Shown here: positions 1-9,452 of the stretch, one piece after another | Position numbering within the stretch: the stretch's first letter is position 1 | Layout: every line of letters starts with the position of its first letter | Origin: Salinivirgaceae bacterium | Lineage (GTDB): Bacteria > Bacteroidota > Bacteroidia > Bacteroidales > SZUA-534 | NCBI GenBank assembly: GCA_017645945.1 | Contig: JAGCNL010000031.1 | Span: 1-64,000 of the forward strand | DNA: 64,000 bases | Direction: 5' to 3' | The notes under the pieces: generated by a model | The model's database searches: none | What the model was told of the DNA's origin: nothing | What the model saw: the letters and a program-made list of their open reading frames with translations, nothing else | Made by a program: the position numbers and the translations under genes

Positions 1-888
1 ATCGAAATCGAAAGCGTTAGTAACAACTGAATCAGTACCAAGTACCAAGTTCACGCCTTTCTCTTTTGCTTTCTTCATTACGTCGAGAGCAAGGTCGAGT
101 TTGTCTTCCTCGCAGATTGAGTTGCCCACGTTGCCGCCTTGTGCTTTGGCGAAGGTGTAGGTCATACCGCCGCAAAGAATCAGGTTGTCAACCTTATCCA
201 TCAGGTTCTCGATGATACCGATTTTGGTTGATACCTTGCTACCACCCATGATTGCGGTGAACGGACGTTTGATGTTGCTCAAGATGTTATCGACAGCCTG
301 AACCTCTTTCTCCATCAGCAGACCAAGCATCTTGCTGTTGGCGTCGAAGTAGTCGGCGATGACTGCTGTTGAAGCGTGTGAGCGGTGAGCAGTTCCGAAA
401 GCGTCCATTACGTAAACGTCGGCGTATGAAGCCAGAGTTTTGGCGAACTCTTTCTGTTTTGCCTTCATCTCTTTCTTAGCGGCGTCGTAGTTCGGATCGT
501 CTTTCTCGATACCTACAGGTTTGCCTTCTTCCTCAGGATAGAAGCGAAGGTTCTCAAGCAACAGAACGTCGCCTGGCTTCAGGGCTGCAGCTGCGTCGGC
601 TGCCTTTGCGCAGTCAGGTGCGAACTTAACTGCAGTGCCAAGAGCGGCTGCAACAGCGTCGGTAATCTGACCAAGCGAAAGTTTTGCAGAAACTTTGCCT
701 TTCGGCTTGCCCATGTGCGACATGATGATGAGTGAACCGCCGTCGGCCAGAATTTTCTTGAGTGTTGGCAGTGCGCCGCGGATGCGGGTGTCGTCGGTGA
801 TTTTTCCGTTCTCGTCCAATGGAACATTGAAATCCACGCGGACGATTGCCTTCTTTCCTTTGAAGTTGAAATCGTTGATTTTAACCAT
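1..888 (-). CDS. pgk: Phosphoglycerate kinase, N-terminal part (3' end outside window)
   Basis: Catalyses ATP-forming transfer of phosphate from 1,3-bisphosphoglycerate to ADP in glycolysis, in the cytoplasm. The reading frame is open from ATG at 888 down to base 1, giving 296 residues of a family usually near 400, so the C-terminal nucleotide domain is cut by the window. Recognisable family segments in order are the N-terminal [11 protein letters not shown] with DDTRI (substrate loop), [35 protein letters not shown] and [15 protein letters not shown]. The insertion of about 30 residues after LRFYPEEEG is ordinary for bacterial enzymes. It is divergent from the gene starting at 1128, with 239 bases between the two starts. 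No disruption is visible. Confidence 0.97.
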   Translation of the reverse strand, partial: MVKINDFNFKGKKAIVRVDFNVPLDENGKITDDTRIRGALPTLKKILADGGSLIIMSHMGKPKGKVSAKLSLGQITDAVAAALGTAVKFAPDCAKAADAAAALKPGDVLLLENLRFYPEEEGKPVGIEKDDPNYDAAKKEMKAKQKEFAKTLASYADVYVMDAFGTAHRSHASTAVIADYFDANSKMLGLLMEKEVQAVDNILSNIKRPFTAIMGGSKVSTKIGIIENLMDKVDNLILCGGMTYTFAKAQGGNVGNSICEEDKLDLALDVMKKAKEKGVNLVLGTDSVVTNAFDFD

Positions 889-1070
889 TTTATTAAATTT
901 TAAATGTTAGAGTTGCGCAAATAAAACAACCGCTGAACCTTGCTTGGTTCGGCGTGCGAATATAAAGATTTTAGTGGTAGATTCCATTATTGTATCCGAT
1001 TTAAGTATTTCAAGTAACAATTGGCTGCAGAGCCGTCAGCAGAGACCGTTTTTTCTGATTTTAGACAAAG

Positions 1071-1103
1071 TTTGCTTTTTGTAATGCAAAATTTCTAAAT
1101 TTG
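1071..1103 (+). promoter_or_regulatory. Bacteroidetes-type promoter (TTTG-N21-TAAATTTG)
   Basis: TTTG at 1071-1074 lies 21 bases before TAAATTTG at 1096-1103, matching the -33/-7 consensus of Bacteroidetes primary sigma factors. It sits 24 bases before the ATG of the secreted hypothetical at 1128. The assignment is by motif match only. Confidence 0.5.
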
Positions 1104-1127
1104 CGTCGTTCACAAAAAGAGTACATA

Positions 1128-1652
1128 ATGAAACTTATAAAAATAGGTCTTTTGGCCGCTTTATTTTCGTTACTGTTTAATACTGACATTTTTGCACAAA
1201 GCGCTGATTATCAATTTTTGACAAACATCAAACCTGACATGCAGCGCAAGGTTCTGGCAAACGAACTCTTTCTCTCGCCCGACGGCAAGCACATCATTGT
1301 CAACTACGGAAACAAGCCGACATTCATTGTGGCCTACTCAACCGAGGACTGGAAGCAGGTGGCCATTTTCCGTCTGACCGACTGGGTTGATTTTTCGAGC
1401 GCCTACGTCGATACCACAAACCAGCAGTTCTACGTGAAAATCTCGCGTGCCTCAACACAATACCACCGTCTCGACATGAAAGAGAAAACGCAGGATATTA
1501 TTCCTTGCGACATCACTCCGCGCGGTTGTCCGCATATCGAGATTAAGATGGATGTTAAATCGCTGTATACCAAAGACAAAAAGTACTATATCGCCATCAA
1601 CAAGCAGAACAAGCGAGAAGTCAAAATTTATCAATTAAGGACGGATAAATAA
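1128..1652 (+). CDS. Secreted hypothetical protein, beta-propeller-like fragment
   Basis: A 174-residue protein with a signal peptide (MKLIKIGLLAALFSLLF, cleavage probably after IFAQ around residue 22). The mature part reads like one or two WD40/PQQ-type beta blades (LFLSPDGKHIIVNYG resembles the TolB/WD40 strand pattern), but it is too short for a full propeller. An in-frame TTG at 1101 would add nine residues; ATG at 1128 was chosen because the signal peptide begins exactly there and a good promoter overlaps the TTG. The carbonic anhydrase gene starts 18 bases downstream, so the two are probably co-transcribed. I do not recognise a named family. Confidence 0.7.
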   Translation: MKLIKIGLLAALFSLLFNTDIFAQSADYQFLTNIKPDMQRKVLANELFLSPDGKHIIVNYGNKPTFIVAYSTEDWKQVAIFRLTDWVDFSSAYVDTTNQQFYVKISRASTQYHRLDMKEKTQDIIPCDITPRGCPHIEIKMDVKSLYTKDKKYYIAINKQNKREVKIYQLRTDK

Positions 1653-1670
1653 CCGACAACAGCTTCCTAA

Positions 1671-2180
1671 ATGGCAATCATAAAATCATTTAACGGATTC
1701 ACGCCTAAAATTGGCGCAAACTGCTTTATTGCCGAAAACGCCACAATTATCGGCGAGGTTGTGATTGGCGACAACTGCAGCATCTGGTACGGCAGCGTGC
1801 TCCGCGGCGATGCGGGCGCCATTACCATCGGCAACAACACCAACGTACAGGACGGCGTGGTAATTCACAGCTCGGAAGGCATATCGACAACCAACATCGG
1901 CAACAACGTGACCATCGGGCATAATGCCATTGTGCACGGCGCCACCATAAAAGACAACGTGCTTGTTGGAATGGGTTCCACGGTTCTGGACAATGCCGTG
2001 GTTGAATCAAACACCATTGTTGCCGCCAACGCTCTTGTTTTGAGCGGCCGTACTCTTGAATCGGGATTTATCTACGCAGGCATTCCTGCCACAAAAGTTA
2101 AGGAACTGAAAAACAGCGAAATGATTGCTCAATCGGCACAAAACTATCTTTTGCTGAAAGAGCAGTACTTAAGTGAATAA
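1671..2180 (+). CDS. Gamma-carbonic anhydrase family protein (hexapeptide repeat)
   Basis: A 169-residue left-handed beta-helix protein of the YrdA/CaiE/PaaY type. Imperfect hexapeptide repeats ([LIV]-G-x-x-x-x) run from about residue 10 to 135. The gamma-carbonic anhydrase active-site set is present: Arg and Asp in LRGDAGA, Gln in NVQDG, first His in VVIHSS, and the two other metal ligands in IGHNAIVHG. These would hold a zinc or iron ion at the trimer interface. Relatives range from true CO2 hydratases to proteins of unknown substrate, so activity is inferred. The gene follows the secreted hypothetical by 18 bases. Its TAA stop abuts the stop codon of the convergent CCA enzyme with no base between. 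Confidence 0.9.
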   Translation: MAIIKSFNGFTPKIGANCFIAENATIIGEVVIGDNCSIWYGSVLRGDAGAITIGNNTNVQDGVVIHSSEGISTTNIGNNVTIGHNAIVHGATIKDNVLVGMGSTVLDNAVVESNTIVAANALVLSGRTLESGFIYAGIPATKVKELKNSEMIAQSAQNYLLLKEQYLSE

Positions 2181-3590
2181 CTACTTCACAGGATTTAGTC
2201 CTAACTCCTTGCCTTTCTGCAGCATGAACTGATAAGCGGCTTCGTGTGAGTTTTCGATAACGCCGTCGAGAATGGCGTCCTTTATTGCACTTTTGATGAT
2301 GCCGATGGCGGGACACGGCGGCAAAGCAAACGTCTCTATGATGGTCTCGCCCGAGATTGGCGGCTGCCAATTACGCACGCGGTCCTTCTCCTCCACCTCA
2401 ACCAATTTGCGCCTTACAAGCTGATAATTATCAAGATAACGCGACACCTTATCGGGGTTCTTCGATGTGATGTCGGCATCGCAGAGCAGCATCAAATCAT
2501 CAATGTCGTCGCCAGCCTCAAAGAGCAAACGGCGCACAGCACTGTCGGTGACAATCTCCTCAACCAGCACAATCGGGCGCATGTGCAGCATCACAAGTTT
2601 CTGAACGTATTTCATCTTCTCGTTCATCGGCAACTTTAGGTTTTTGAAGATTCCAGGAACCATCTTGCCGCCCACAAACTCGTGGCCGTGGAATGTCCAG
2701 CCTGTGCCCTTCACAAAGCGTTTTGTAACGGGTTTGCCGATGTCGTGCAGCAACGCGGCCCAGCGCAGCCAAAGGTCGTCAGTGTGCTGGCAGATATTGT
2801 CAAGCACCTCCATTGTATGATAAAAATTGTCCTTGTGGCGGCATCCATCAACCACTTCGATGCCTTTCAGCGCCTCGAGTTGCGGAAACACAATCGCCAG
2901 CAGGCCAACTTTTTGCAGCAATTTAATGCCCGCCGACGGACGCGGTGAGAGCATAATCTTGTTGAACTCCTCCGACACTCGCTCCATTGAGATGATGCGA
3001 ATCCGCTCGCGGTTGCGGACAATCGAGTCGAGCGACTCATCGGTGATGCGAAAGCCGAGCTGGCTGGCAAAACGGATGGCGCGAAGCATACGCAGCGGGT
3101 CATCAGAATAAGTAGTGTCAGGGTCGAGCGGCGTGCGGATAATCTGATTTTTCAGGTCCTCGATGCCGCCGAACGGGTCCACCAGTTGCCCGAAACGGTC
3201 AGGATGAAGGTCGATGGCCAAGGCGTTGATGGTGAAATCGCGCCGGCGCTGGTCGTCCTCAAGAGTACCATTTTCAACCACCGGCTTGCGTGAGTTGCGG
3301 TTGTACGACTCTTTGCGTGCGCCCACAAATTCCACATCCACACCACGATAGCGGAACATTGCCGTGCCGAAATTCTTGTATGTCGATACCTTCGGATTCT
3401 TCAGCAGCCGCGATGCCACCTCCTGCGCCAATTCAATGCCACTGCCAAGCGTCACCACATCGATATCCTTCGACGGACGGCCGAGCAGCTTGTCGCGCAC
3501 AAAGCCACCAATGACGAAAGCTTGTTGGTCGCGCTCGCCCAAAATCTGCGATATTGTCTTGAAAATGACGTTGTTAAGGTATTCCTTCAT
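2181..3590 (-). CDS. cca: CCA-adding enzyme / poly(A) polymerase family with HD domain
   Basis: A 469-residue class II nucleotidyltransferase that adds or repairs the 3' CCA of tRNAs. The head domain has [12 protein letters not shown] followed by the two metal-binding Asp of DIDVV; then come [13 protein letters not shown], the flexible-loop DPFGG, the [13 protein letters not shown] neck motif (template-like EDxxR equivalent) and the ERVSEE helix. The C-terminal half carries an HD phosphohydrolase-like domain (LLHDIGKP, then FHGHE). A longer frame starts at 3716, but the extra 42 residues are low in conservation and the family begins at MKEYLNN, so ATG at 3590 is preferred. The tRNA-Val in this window lacks an encoded CCA, consistent with need for this enzyme. 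Confidence 0.93.
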   Translation of the reverse strand: MKEYLNNVIFKTISQILGERDQQAFVIGGFVRDKLLGRPSKDIDVVTLGSGIELAQEVASRLLKNPKVSTYKNFGTAMFRYRGVDVEFVGARKESYNRNSRKPVVENGTLEDDQRRRDFTINALAIDLHPDRFGQLVDPFGGIEDLKNQIIRTPLDPDTTYSDDPLRMLRAIRFASQLGFRITDESLDSIVRNRERIRIISMERVSEEFNKIMLSPRPSAGIKLLQKVGLLAIVFPQLEALKGIEVVDGCRHKDNFYHTMEVLDNICQHTDDLWLRWAALLHDIGKPVTKRFVKGTGWTFHGHEFVGGKMVPGIFKNLKLPMNEKMKYVQKLVMLHMRPIVLVEEIVTDSAVRRLLFEAGDDIDDLMLLCDADITSKNPDKVSRYLDNYQLVRRKLVEVEEKDRVRNWQPPISGETIIETFALPPCPAIGIIKSAIKDAILDGVIENSHEAAYQFMLQKGKELGLNPVK

Positions 3591-3758
3591 CAAACTGCCA
3601 ATTGAGCCGCAAAGGTAGAATAATTTTAAATGTTTAGAAGTTAAGAGGTTTAGAAGTTGGACTTTTGACTGAAAACGACATGGAACAAAAATTGAGCAAG
3701 ACCGAAGCAAATCCAACCAAAAGTATCTGCAAGCACGTATATTTTCAGTACCAATGCT

Positions 3759-3789
3759 TTTGATAATCCGCTAACATTTAATAATTTTG
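3759..3789 (+). promoter_or_regulatory. Bacteroidetes-type promoter (TTTG-N19-TAATTTTG)
   Basis: TTTG at 3759-3762 and TAATTTTG at 3782-3789 are separated by exactly 19 bases, a full match to the -33/-7 consensus. It would give the receptor at 3893 an untranslated leader of roughly 95 bases. Confidence 0.6.
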
Positions 3790-3892
3790 TACTTTCATAA
3801 ATCGTGAAACTGAATGGAAGCATGAACTGCTGATGAGGTTAACGATTGATGAGGAAAAAGTAACGAGCTTAAAGAGAAAACGTTAAGCATAA

Positions 3893-6259
3893 ATGATTTA
3901 CAAGCTGAATCTGATGTGGAAAACAATCATCGCATGTGCGTTGATGTTGGTTGTATTGCCGGGAAACGCGCAGAACGTTAACGGCAAAATCACTGACAAT
4001 CAGAACGAAGCAGTGTCGAACGCAGTGGTGATTCTGCGGAACCGCGACACAGCCTTTGTCCAGGCCACCACCTCCGACTCGCTTGGCCGATTCAGCCTTC
4101 AGATTGATTTCGCAAGCGGTTTTGTCTCTGTTCAGCACCTATCCTTTGCCGACCACACTGTTGAGTTTGCCAACAGCAACTATTCTGCGCTGAAAAACAT
4201 TGTTTTAACTGATAAAAACACTCAACTTGAAGCAGTTACAGTGAAAGCCGGAGTCCAAACGGTTACCGTGAGAGACAACGCACTGGTTTTCAATGCTCAG
4301 CACATTGCCGAGCAGAAAAGTGTGACATCAGCTTTTGAGTTGCTGAAATATGTTCCTGGCGTAAGCACCCGAAACGACGAGATTAGCCTGACAGGCGCAT
4401 CGCAGCTGACTGTGATTATCGATGGCAAAGCTACAATGCTGAGCAACAGCGAGATTGCCGAGATGCTGAAAGCAATGCCAGCCAGCCGCATCGGAGATAT
4501 TGAGGTGATGTACCGTGCTCCGTCAAAATACGGAGTCAAAGGCTCGCTAATCAACATTGTGACTGATAAAAGTGGCAATAGAACTCCCGTCGAGGCGGAA
4601 CTTGCAACTGAATACCAGCAGAAATTCTATGCCTCAGGCAACTCGCGGGCAAACATTGCCTTCCATGGCGAGAAATTCGATTTGGATGTGCTGGCAAATG
4701 CGTCGTACGGCAAACGGCGAACCGACCTCTACGATTATTCGATTAACAATTTCGACGGCATCCAAACCATTATCGACCAAGAGTCCAACTCGGCTACAGG
4801 TGAAGGCTCCAAAGTATTCCGCACTGCAATGGACTTAAATTTCAGCAACGGCAACATGCTCTCGCTGATGTATTACGGCAAAGAACACAAATCAACTGAC
4901 GAAACCGAATCTACTGCTAACTTCTTGTATCACAATGGAGAAACGAATCTGGTGAACAGCTCTAACGATGAAGATAGCCATAGCAATCTGCGAAATATCA
5001 ATTTAAAAGGCATTTTTGGCGGCGCAAACATCACTGCCGACTACGTACTTTATCGCGATGAAATTGAGACTAAGTACAAAGACGAAGAATCTAACAGTAT
5101 TACAACCGATTACCACTATAATTCGGACAGAAACATCGGCCAACTGAAATTGTTGGCAAGCTATGATTGGGCGATAAGCGACAATTGGCAGCTAAGCACT
5201 GGCGTACAGGGCACAATGACAAACTCCGACACCAAATTGAAATACTATTTTCCGAAGAATGGTATATATGAGTCTGATAACAACAGCAATAGCGACAACA
5301 CGCAGATAGAACGCCGTTTTTCGGCTTTTGTTGAAACGGCAAACACTTTGTTCGACAGCGTTCAGCTGGATTTCACGCTCGAACTTGAATATTTCAAATC
5401 AGATTACGACGAAAACGGCACAAAATCAACGCTTTGGGACGAGTGGAAGCTCTACCCCAGCCTGTCGCTCATGTGGCCGATGAAGCGGGATATTCTGCAA
5501 CTGTCGCTGTCAACCTACAAAAACTACCCGTCGTATTGGGATTTAAGTCCGCACGAGTCCCAAATGAATCCGTACAAATTCGGACTTGGCAACCCCAAAC
5601 TTAAACCATCGACAAACTACAACTTTAACCTTGCCTATCTGATTAATAAACAATACACTCTGGAAGCTTTCTGCGTGTATGAGAAAGATGCCTTCCGCGA
5701 ATTGCCGTATCAGCACCAGGACACCACCACCAAACAACCTCGAAACAACTATCAACCAGTCAATTTCGACTTTATTATAAATGGCGGAGTTGGTGGCGAA
5801 GTGCCGTTCTGCATCGGTTTTTGGGAGCCAACCCTTAGCGGTTATCTCATTTACACCAGAGACAAAATGTCTGATTTTCACGGATTAGCGTTCGATAGAG
5901 ATAATTTCTTTGTCTCGCTGGCTTTCGAAAACACATTCTCTGCATCCGATAATCTGTTGTTCACGCTCAATACCGCGTACATGTCGAAATCGATTCAGGG
6001 AATCTACGACATGAATTACGGCTATACCCTTGAATTGGGCATGAAATGGAGCATTACGAACAACCTGACATTCACCGCCAACTGGACGGATATTTTTGAA
6101 CGTTGGGGCCCCTATCCTGCCACTGTGGATTTCAACGGGCAGTATAATAAACTGGACAGAAAACTCTACAACTGTTTCAACGCCTCGCTTGTATGGCGCA
6201 TCGGCGGATTCAACGCCAAAGATGTGGAAATGACTAATACCGAGCGAATGGAGAGGTAA
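3893..6259 (+). CDS. Outer-membrane beta-barrel receptor with carboxypeptidase-like regulatory domain
   Basis: A 788-residue outer-membrane protein of the TonB-receptor-related family common in Bacteroidetes. Order of domains: signal peptide (to about residue 27, after PGNAQ); a carboxypeptidase regulatory-like/CnaB sandwich (about 28-110, GKITDNQNEAVSNAVVIL); a reduced plug (about 115-215, with ELLKYVPGVS and VIIDGKATML); then a long barrel of alternating strands to the C-terminus. An alternative ATG at 3914 (MWKTI) would give a more compact signal peptide. The last residues are not the usual aromatic end, as the chain continues with a short charged tail. No SusD partner follows, so it is not a classical glycan pair. 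The substrate is unknown; such proteins may be exporters or structural rather than importers. Confidence 0.85.
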   Translation: MIYKLNLMWKTIIACALMLVVLPGNAQNVNGKITDNQNEAVSNAVVILRNRDTAFVQATTSDSLGRFSLQIDFASGFVSVQHLSFADHTVEFANSNYSALKNIVLTDKNTQLEAVTVKAGVQTVTVRDNALVFNAQHIAEQKSVTSAFELLKYVPGVSTRNDEISLTGASQLTVIIDGKATMLSNSEIAEMLKAMPASRIGDIEVMYRAPSKYGVKGSLINIVTDKSGNRTPVEAELATEYQQKFYASGNSRANIAFHGEKFDLDVLANASYGKRRTDLYDYSINNFDGIQTIIDQESNSATGEGSKVFRTAMDLNFSNGNMLSLMYYGKEHKSTDETESTANFLYHNGETNLVNSSNDEDSHSNLRNINLKGIFGGANITADYVLYRDEIETKYKDEESNSITTDYHYNSDRNIGQLKLLASYDWAISDNWQLSTGVQGTMTNSDTKLKYYFPKNGIYESDNNSNSDNTQIERRFSAFVETANTLFDSVQLDFTLELEYFKSDYDENGTKSTLWDEWKLYPSLSLMWPMKRDILQLSLSTYKNYPSYWDLSPHESQMNPYKFGLGNPKLKPSTNYNFNLAYLINKQYTLEAFCVYEKDAFRELPYQHQDTTTKQPRNNYQPVNFDFIINGGVGGEVPFCIGFWEPTLSGYLIYTRDKMSDFHGLAFDRDNFFVSLAFENTFSASDNLLFTLNTAYMSKSIQGIYDMNYGYTLELGMKWSITNNLTFTANWTDIFERWGPYPATVDFNGQYNKLDRKLYNCFNASLVWRIGGFNAKDVEMTNTERMER

Positions 6260-6293
6260 TTTCAGAAAGACCTCATCAACGCTCCCACACTCC

Positions 6294-6914
6294 TTACAAC
6301 CTTCCTTTCATTCGGTTAACGTAATCGATGATGGCTGATACCGTCTCCTCAACTCCGAGCCGCGACACGTTGAGCGACAAATCGTATGTGGAGGCCAATC
6401 CCCAAGTCTTGTTCGAATAGTAATTATAATAGGTGGCGCGACGCTTGTCGTTCCGTTCAATCAGCGCGCGGGCTTTGTCCTGCTCAATGGGCATACGGGC
6501 ACAAACACGCTTGATGCGGTCGGGCAAATCGGCATGCAGAAAAACACTGATGCAGTTTGGAAAATCGCGCAGGATATAGTCGGAACAACGGCCCACAATC
6601 ACGCAGTTGCGCTCAACTGCAAGCTGGCGTATGACATCGCTCTGCACCTTGAACAGATGGTCGTCGGACATATAGTTATCAGTCGGGCTGAGCATTGAAA
6701 CAAACTCTCCAAACGACTGAAAAATACCCTTTTGCGGCTGCTCATCGACAGCCTCAAAAACCTCAGGCTCGAAGCCTATCTCCTTTGCCGCCAACGCCAA
6801 CAGCTCCTTGTCGAAATAGTCGTACCCCAACTCCTCGGCCAGCCGCTGACCAATGACTCTGCCGCCGCAACCGAACTGACGGCCTATACTGATTGTCAAT
6901 GTTTTGCAATTCAT
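6294..6914 (-). CDS. Cytidylate kinase-like family protein
   Basis: A 206-residue P-loop nucleotide kinase of the cytidylate-kinase-like family, distinct from housekeeping Cmk. The N-terminus has ISIGRQFGCGGRVIGQRLAEELG, the family's glycine-rich loop in which the usual Walker-A lysine position is an Arg. LGYDYFDKELL follows, as in relatives. VIVGRCSDYIL and the Arg-rich lid region (ERNDKRRATYY) complete the fold. The phosphate acceptor is not established for this family. It lies 56 bases downstream of ispE on the same strand and is probably co-transcribed with it. Confidence 0.85.
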   Translation of the reverse strand: MNCKTLTISIGRQFGCGGRVIGQRLAEELGYDYFDKELLALAAKEIGFEPEVFEAVDEQPQKGIFQSFGEFVSMLSPTDNYMSDDHLFKVQSDVIRQLAVERNCVIVGRCSDYILRDFPNCISVFLHADLPDRIKRVCARMPIEQDKARALIERNDKRRATYYNYYSNKTWGLASTYDLSLNVSRLGVEETVSAIIDYVNRMKGRL

Positions 6915-6970
6915 CTGCTAACTGTTTTAGCTGTGACAAAAGTACATAATAGCACTTGTATAAATGCAAC

Positions 6971-7795
6971 TCAGAATTTTCCTTCCCAGAAAAAGCAATT
7001 CACAAATCCAAATTTACCCACATCGGGTTTGCCCGCAAACAATCCGTAAATAGCCGAGCCGCTGCCCGACATTGACGCGTAAGCCGCACCGGCACCGTAC
7101 ATTGCCGCTTTGATGTCGTTGAGAATGGGGTGCATTTTGAAGATTGGCTCCTCAAAATCGTTCACCATCTTGCCGCGCCACTCTTCGGGCTTTTTGTCGA
7201 GCAAGTCAGTGATTGGTATTTCGGGGCGATGCGGTGTGAGCAGCTTGTAAGCTTGCGCGGTGTTCACGTGCACATCGGGCTTGACAATCAAAATTGAATA
7301 GCCTTTCAGATTGATATTCACTGGTTTGAGTACTTCACCGCGACTTGTGGCAAAGGCAGGTTTGTTCTCCACAAAGAGCGCACAATCGCTGCCGAGCATT
7401 GCCGCATAGCGTTGCATTGCTTCGACACTTAAATTAATGTCGAACATTTTGTTGAGTGCCGTGATGGTGAACGCGCCATCGGCCGAACCTCCGCCCAGAC
7501 CGGCTCCCATCGGAATCTGCTTTTTGAGCACAACACGCACCGGCGGCAGGCTGTAGTCGGCATTAATCAGGTGGTAGGCACGGCTCACAAGGTTGGTGTC
7601 GAGCGAGCCATCGACAGGCAGGCCATCAATCACCAATTCGAACTTTTTTGCACCGTGGCGCTTGTTCTCTGTTAATTTCAATTCGTCAGTCAAACCGAAA
7701 GGAACCATCAGACTTTCAAGATTATGGAACCCGTCGGCACGTTTCTCGACGATGTTCAAACCAATGTTAATTTTTGCATTCGGACGGACTATCAT
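6971..7795 (-). CDS. ispE: 4-diphosphocytidyl-2-C-methyl-D-erythritol kinase
   Basis: A 274-residue GHMP kinase that phosphorylates 4-diphosphocytidyl-methylerythritol in the MEP route to isoprenoids. Signature segments are PNAKINIGLNI at the N-terminus, RADGFHNLES, the GHMP ATP loop PMGAGLGGGSADGA near residue 90, and SGSGSAIYGLF near the C-terminus. The open frame reaches up to 7855, but the family starts at MIVRPNAKIN, hence ATG at 7795. It is divergent from dnaB. A TTTG-N18-TATATTTA arrangement on the minus strand just upstream is a plausible promoter. Length and motifs are normal. Confidence 0.96.
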   Translation of the reverse strand: MIVRPNAKINIGLNIVEKRADGFHNLESLMVPFGLTDELKLTENKRHGAKKFELVIDGLPVDGSLDTNLVSRAYHLINADYSLPPVRVVLKKQIPMGAGLGGGSADGAFTITALNKMFDINLSVEAMQRYAAMLGSDCALFVENKPAFATSRGEVLKPVNINLKGYSILIVKPDVHVNTAQAYKLLTPHRPEIPITDLLDKKPEEWRGKMVNDFEEPIFKMHPILNDIKAAMYGAGAAYASMSGSGSAIYGLFAGKPDVGKFGFVNCFFWEGKF

Positions 7796-7868
7796 ATTCA
7801 ATGTCAGTTTTATTCGTTTTTGTTTATAAATATAGCCAATAATTTTAGTGAGCAAACGTTTGCCCGCC

Positions 7869-7876
7869 TAATTTTG
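7869..7876 (+). promoter_or_regulatory. -7 element TAATTTTG upstream of dnaB
   Basis: TAATTTTG matches the Bacteroidetes TAnnTTTG -7 box and lies 22 bases before the dnaB ATG. No good -33 TTTG is present at the expected distance, so the site is tentative. Confidence 0.4.
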
Positions 7877-7898
7877 CGTCATCGAAAAAATAATATTT

Positions 7899-9443
7899 AT
7901 GGCAAAGAAATTCACACCGGCTAAAGTTGAGCCAACAGAGAGCCTGTTCGCGGGAACGGGAAAAGTGCCACCACAGGCTGTTGATTTTGAGGAATCGGTA
8001 TTAGGCGCGCTTATGCTCGAAAACGATGCCATTCTGCAAGTGTCTGAAATACTGAAACCTGAGTATTTCTACAAGGAAGAACATGGCACAATCTATGCTG
8101 CAATCGTAAAACTGTCGGCCAAACACAATCCTATCGACATCAACACGGTTGCCCAACAGCTCAAAATCGACAAGGAGCTCGACTCGGTGGGTGGACCGTC
8201 ATACCTTATATATCTGACCAACCGCATCGCGTCAACGGCCCACATCGAATTTCACTCGAGAATTATCGCGCAAAAATACACCCAGCGCGAATTGATTCGC
8301 ATTGGAGCCGAAATGCAAAAGCGTGGTTTTGAAGATGTTGAAGATGTGTCGGACATGATTGACAAGGCCGAACGCGACATTTTTGAGCTTTCACAAGGAA
8401 ATGTCAAAAAAGAGGTTGAGAGCATGCAGCAGGTGCTGCGCGATGCCTACGAGCAGCTGTTGGACGCATCGAAGAACGACGATGGCCTGAGCGGCGTACC
8501 GAGCTGTTTTGATGCCCTTGACAAACTGACTCTGGGCTGGCAAAAATCCGACCTGATAATCATTGCCGCCCGTCCTGCCATGGGTAAAACAGCATTTGTG
8601 CTCTCGATGGCCAAGAATATGGCTGTTGACAACAACATTCCTGTGGCTGTTTTCTCGCTGGAGATGTCATCGGTGCAGCTCGTTAACCGTATCATCAGCA
8701 GCACTGCCGAAATCCCGAGCTCAGTATTGAAGACAGGGCGCCTCACTACAGAACAATGGAACAGTCTGAATGACAAATTGCGTTCGCTTGAAAATGCTCC
8801 AATGTATATTGATGACACTCCCGCATTGTCAATCAGCGAGTTCCGTTCAAAAATCCGACGTTTGAAACAACTCCACGACATTAAGATAGCCATCATCGAC
8901 TACCTTCAGCTTATGTCGGCAGGCTCTAATATGCAAAGCCGCGAGCAAGAGGTCAGCACCATATCGCGTAACCTCAAGGCGATAGCCAAAGAGGTGAACA
9001 TTCCAATCATCGCATTGAGCCAGCTGAGCCGACAGGTTGAGCAGCGCGGCGGCGACAAGCGCCCGCAGCTGTCTGACTTGCGCGAGTCAGGTGCCATTGA
9101 GCAGGATGCCGATATGGTTATCTTCATTCATCGCCCTGAGTATTACGGACTTAAAACCGACGAGGCCGGCAACTCACTCATCGGTGTTGCCGAAATCATT
9201 GTGGCCAAGCATCGTAATGGTGCGGTTGACGATGTGCGGCTGCAATTCAAGAGCGAGTTCACGCAATTCTGTAACCCAGAGTCACTAGGTGCAGTCACTT
9301 TCCAATCGAAGATGAACAGTCAGTCCACTCCCGACACAGGGGCAGCTGAGGCTGGACGTGGTTTCTCGCCCAACACAAGTTTTGATACGCCAAGCACGCC
9401 ACAAGGCGGCCCGATGACACCAACCGATAACGTACCATTTTAA
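7899..9443 (+). CDS. dnaB: Replicative DNA helicase DnaB
   Basis: A 514-residue hexameric 5'-3' helicase that unwinds DNA at the replication fork. The N-terminal primase-interacting domain contains VDFEESVLGALM and PEYFYKEEH. The RecA-like motor has the Walker A loop ARPAMGKTAF near residue 227, FSLEMSSVQL, Walker B IAIIDYLQLM, the LSQLSRQVEQR finger, and LRESGAIEQDAD with VIFIHRPEYY. A glycine/threonine/proline-rich tail of about 40 residues follows. No intein interrupts it. The next gene starts 9 bases after the stop on the same strand, so the two probably form an operon. Confidence 0.97.
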   Translation: MAKKFTPAKVEPTESLFAGTGKVPPQAVDFEESVLGALMLENDAILQVSEILKPEYFYKEEHGTIYAAIVKLSAKHNPIDINTVAQQLKIDKELDSVGGPSYLIYLTNRIASTAHIEFHSRIIAQKYTQRELIRIGAEMQKRGFEDVEDVSDMIDKAERDIFELSQGNVKKEVESMQQVLRDAYEQLLDASKNDDGLSGVPSCFDALDKLTLGWQKSDLIIIAARPAMGKTAFVLSMAKNMAVDNNIPVAVFSLEMSSVQLVNRIISSTAEIPSSVLKTGRLTTEQWNSLNDKLRSLENAPMYIDDTPALSISEFRSKIRRLKQLHDIKIAIIDYLQLMSAGSNMQSREQEVSTISRNLKAIAKEVNIPIIALSQLSRQVEQRGGDKRPQLSDLRESGAIEQDADMVIFIHRPEYYGLKTDEAGNSLIGVAEIIVAKHRNGAVDDVRLQFKSEFTQFCNPESLGAVTFQSKMNSQSTPDTGAAEAGRGFSPNTSFDTPSTPQGGPMTPTDNVPF

Positions 9444-9452
9444 TCCGAAAGC

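Noticed and set aside
3591..3716. N-terminal extension of the CCA enzyme by 42 residues
   Set aside because: The extension is Leu/Ser/Cys-rich without similarity to the family, whose start matches ATG at 3590.
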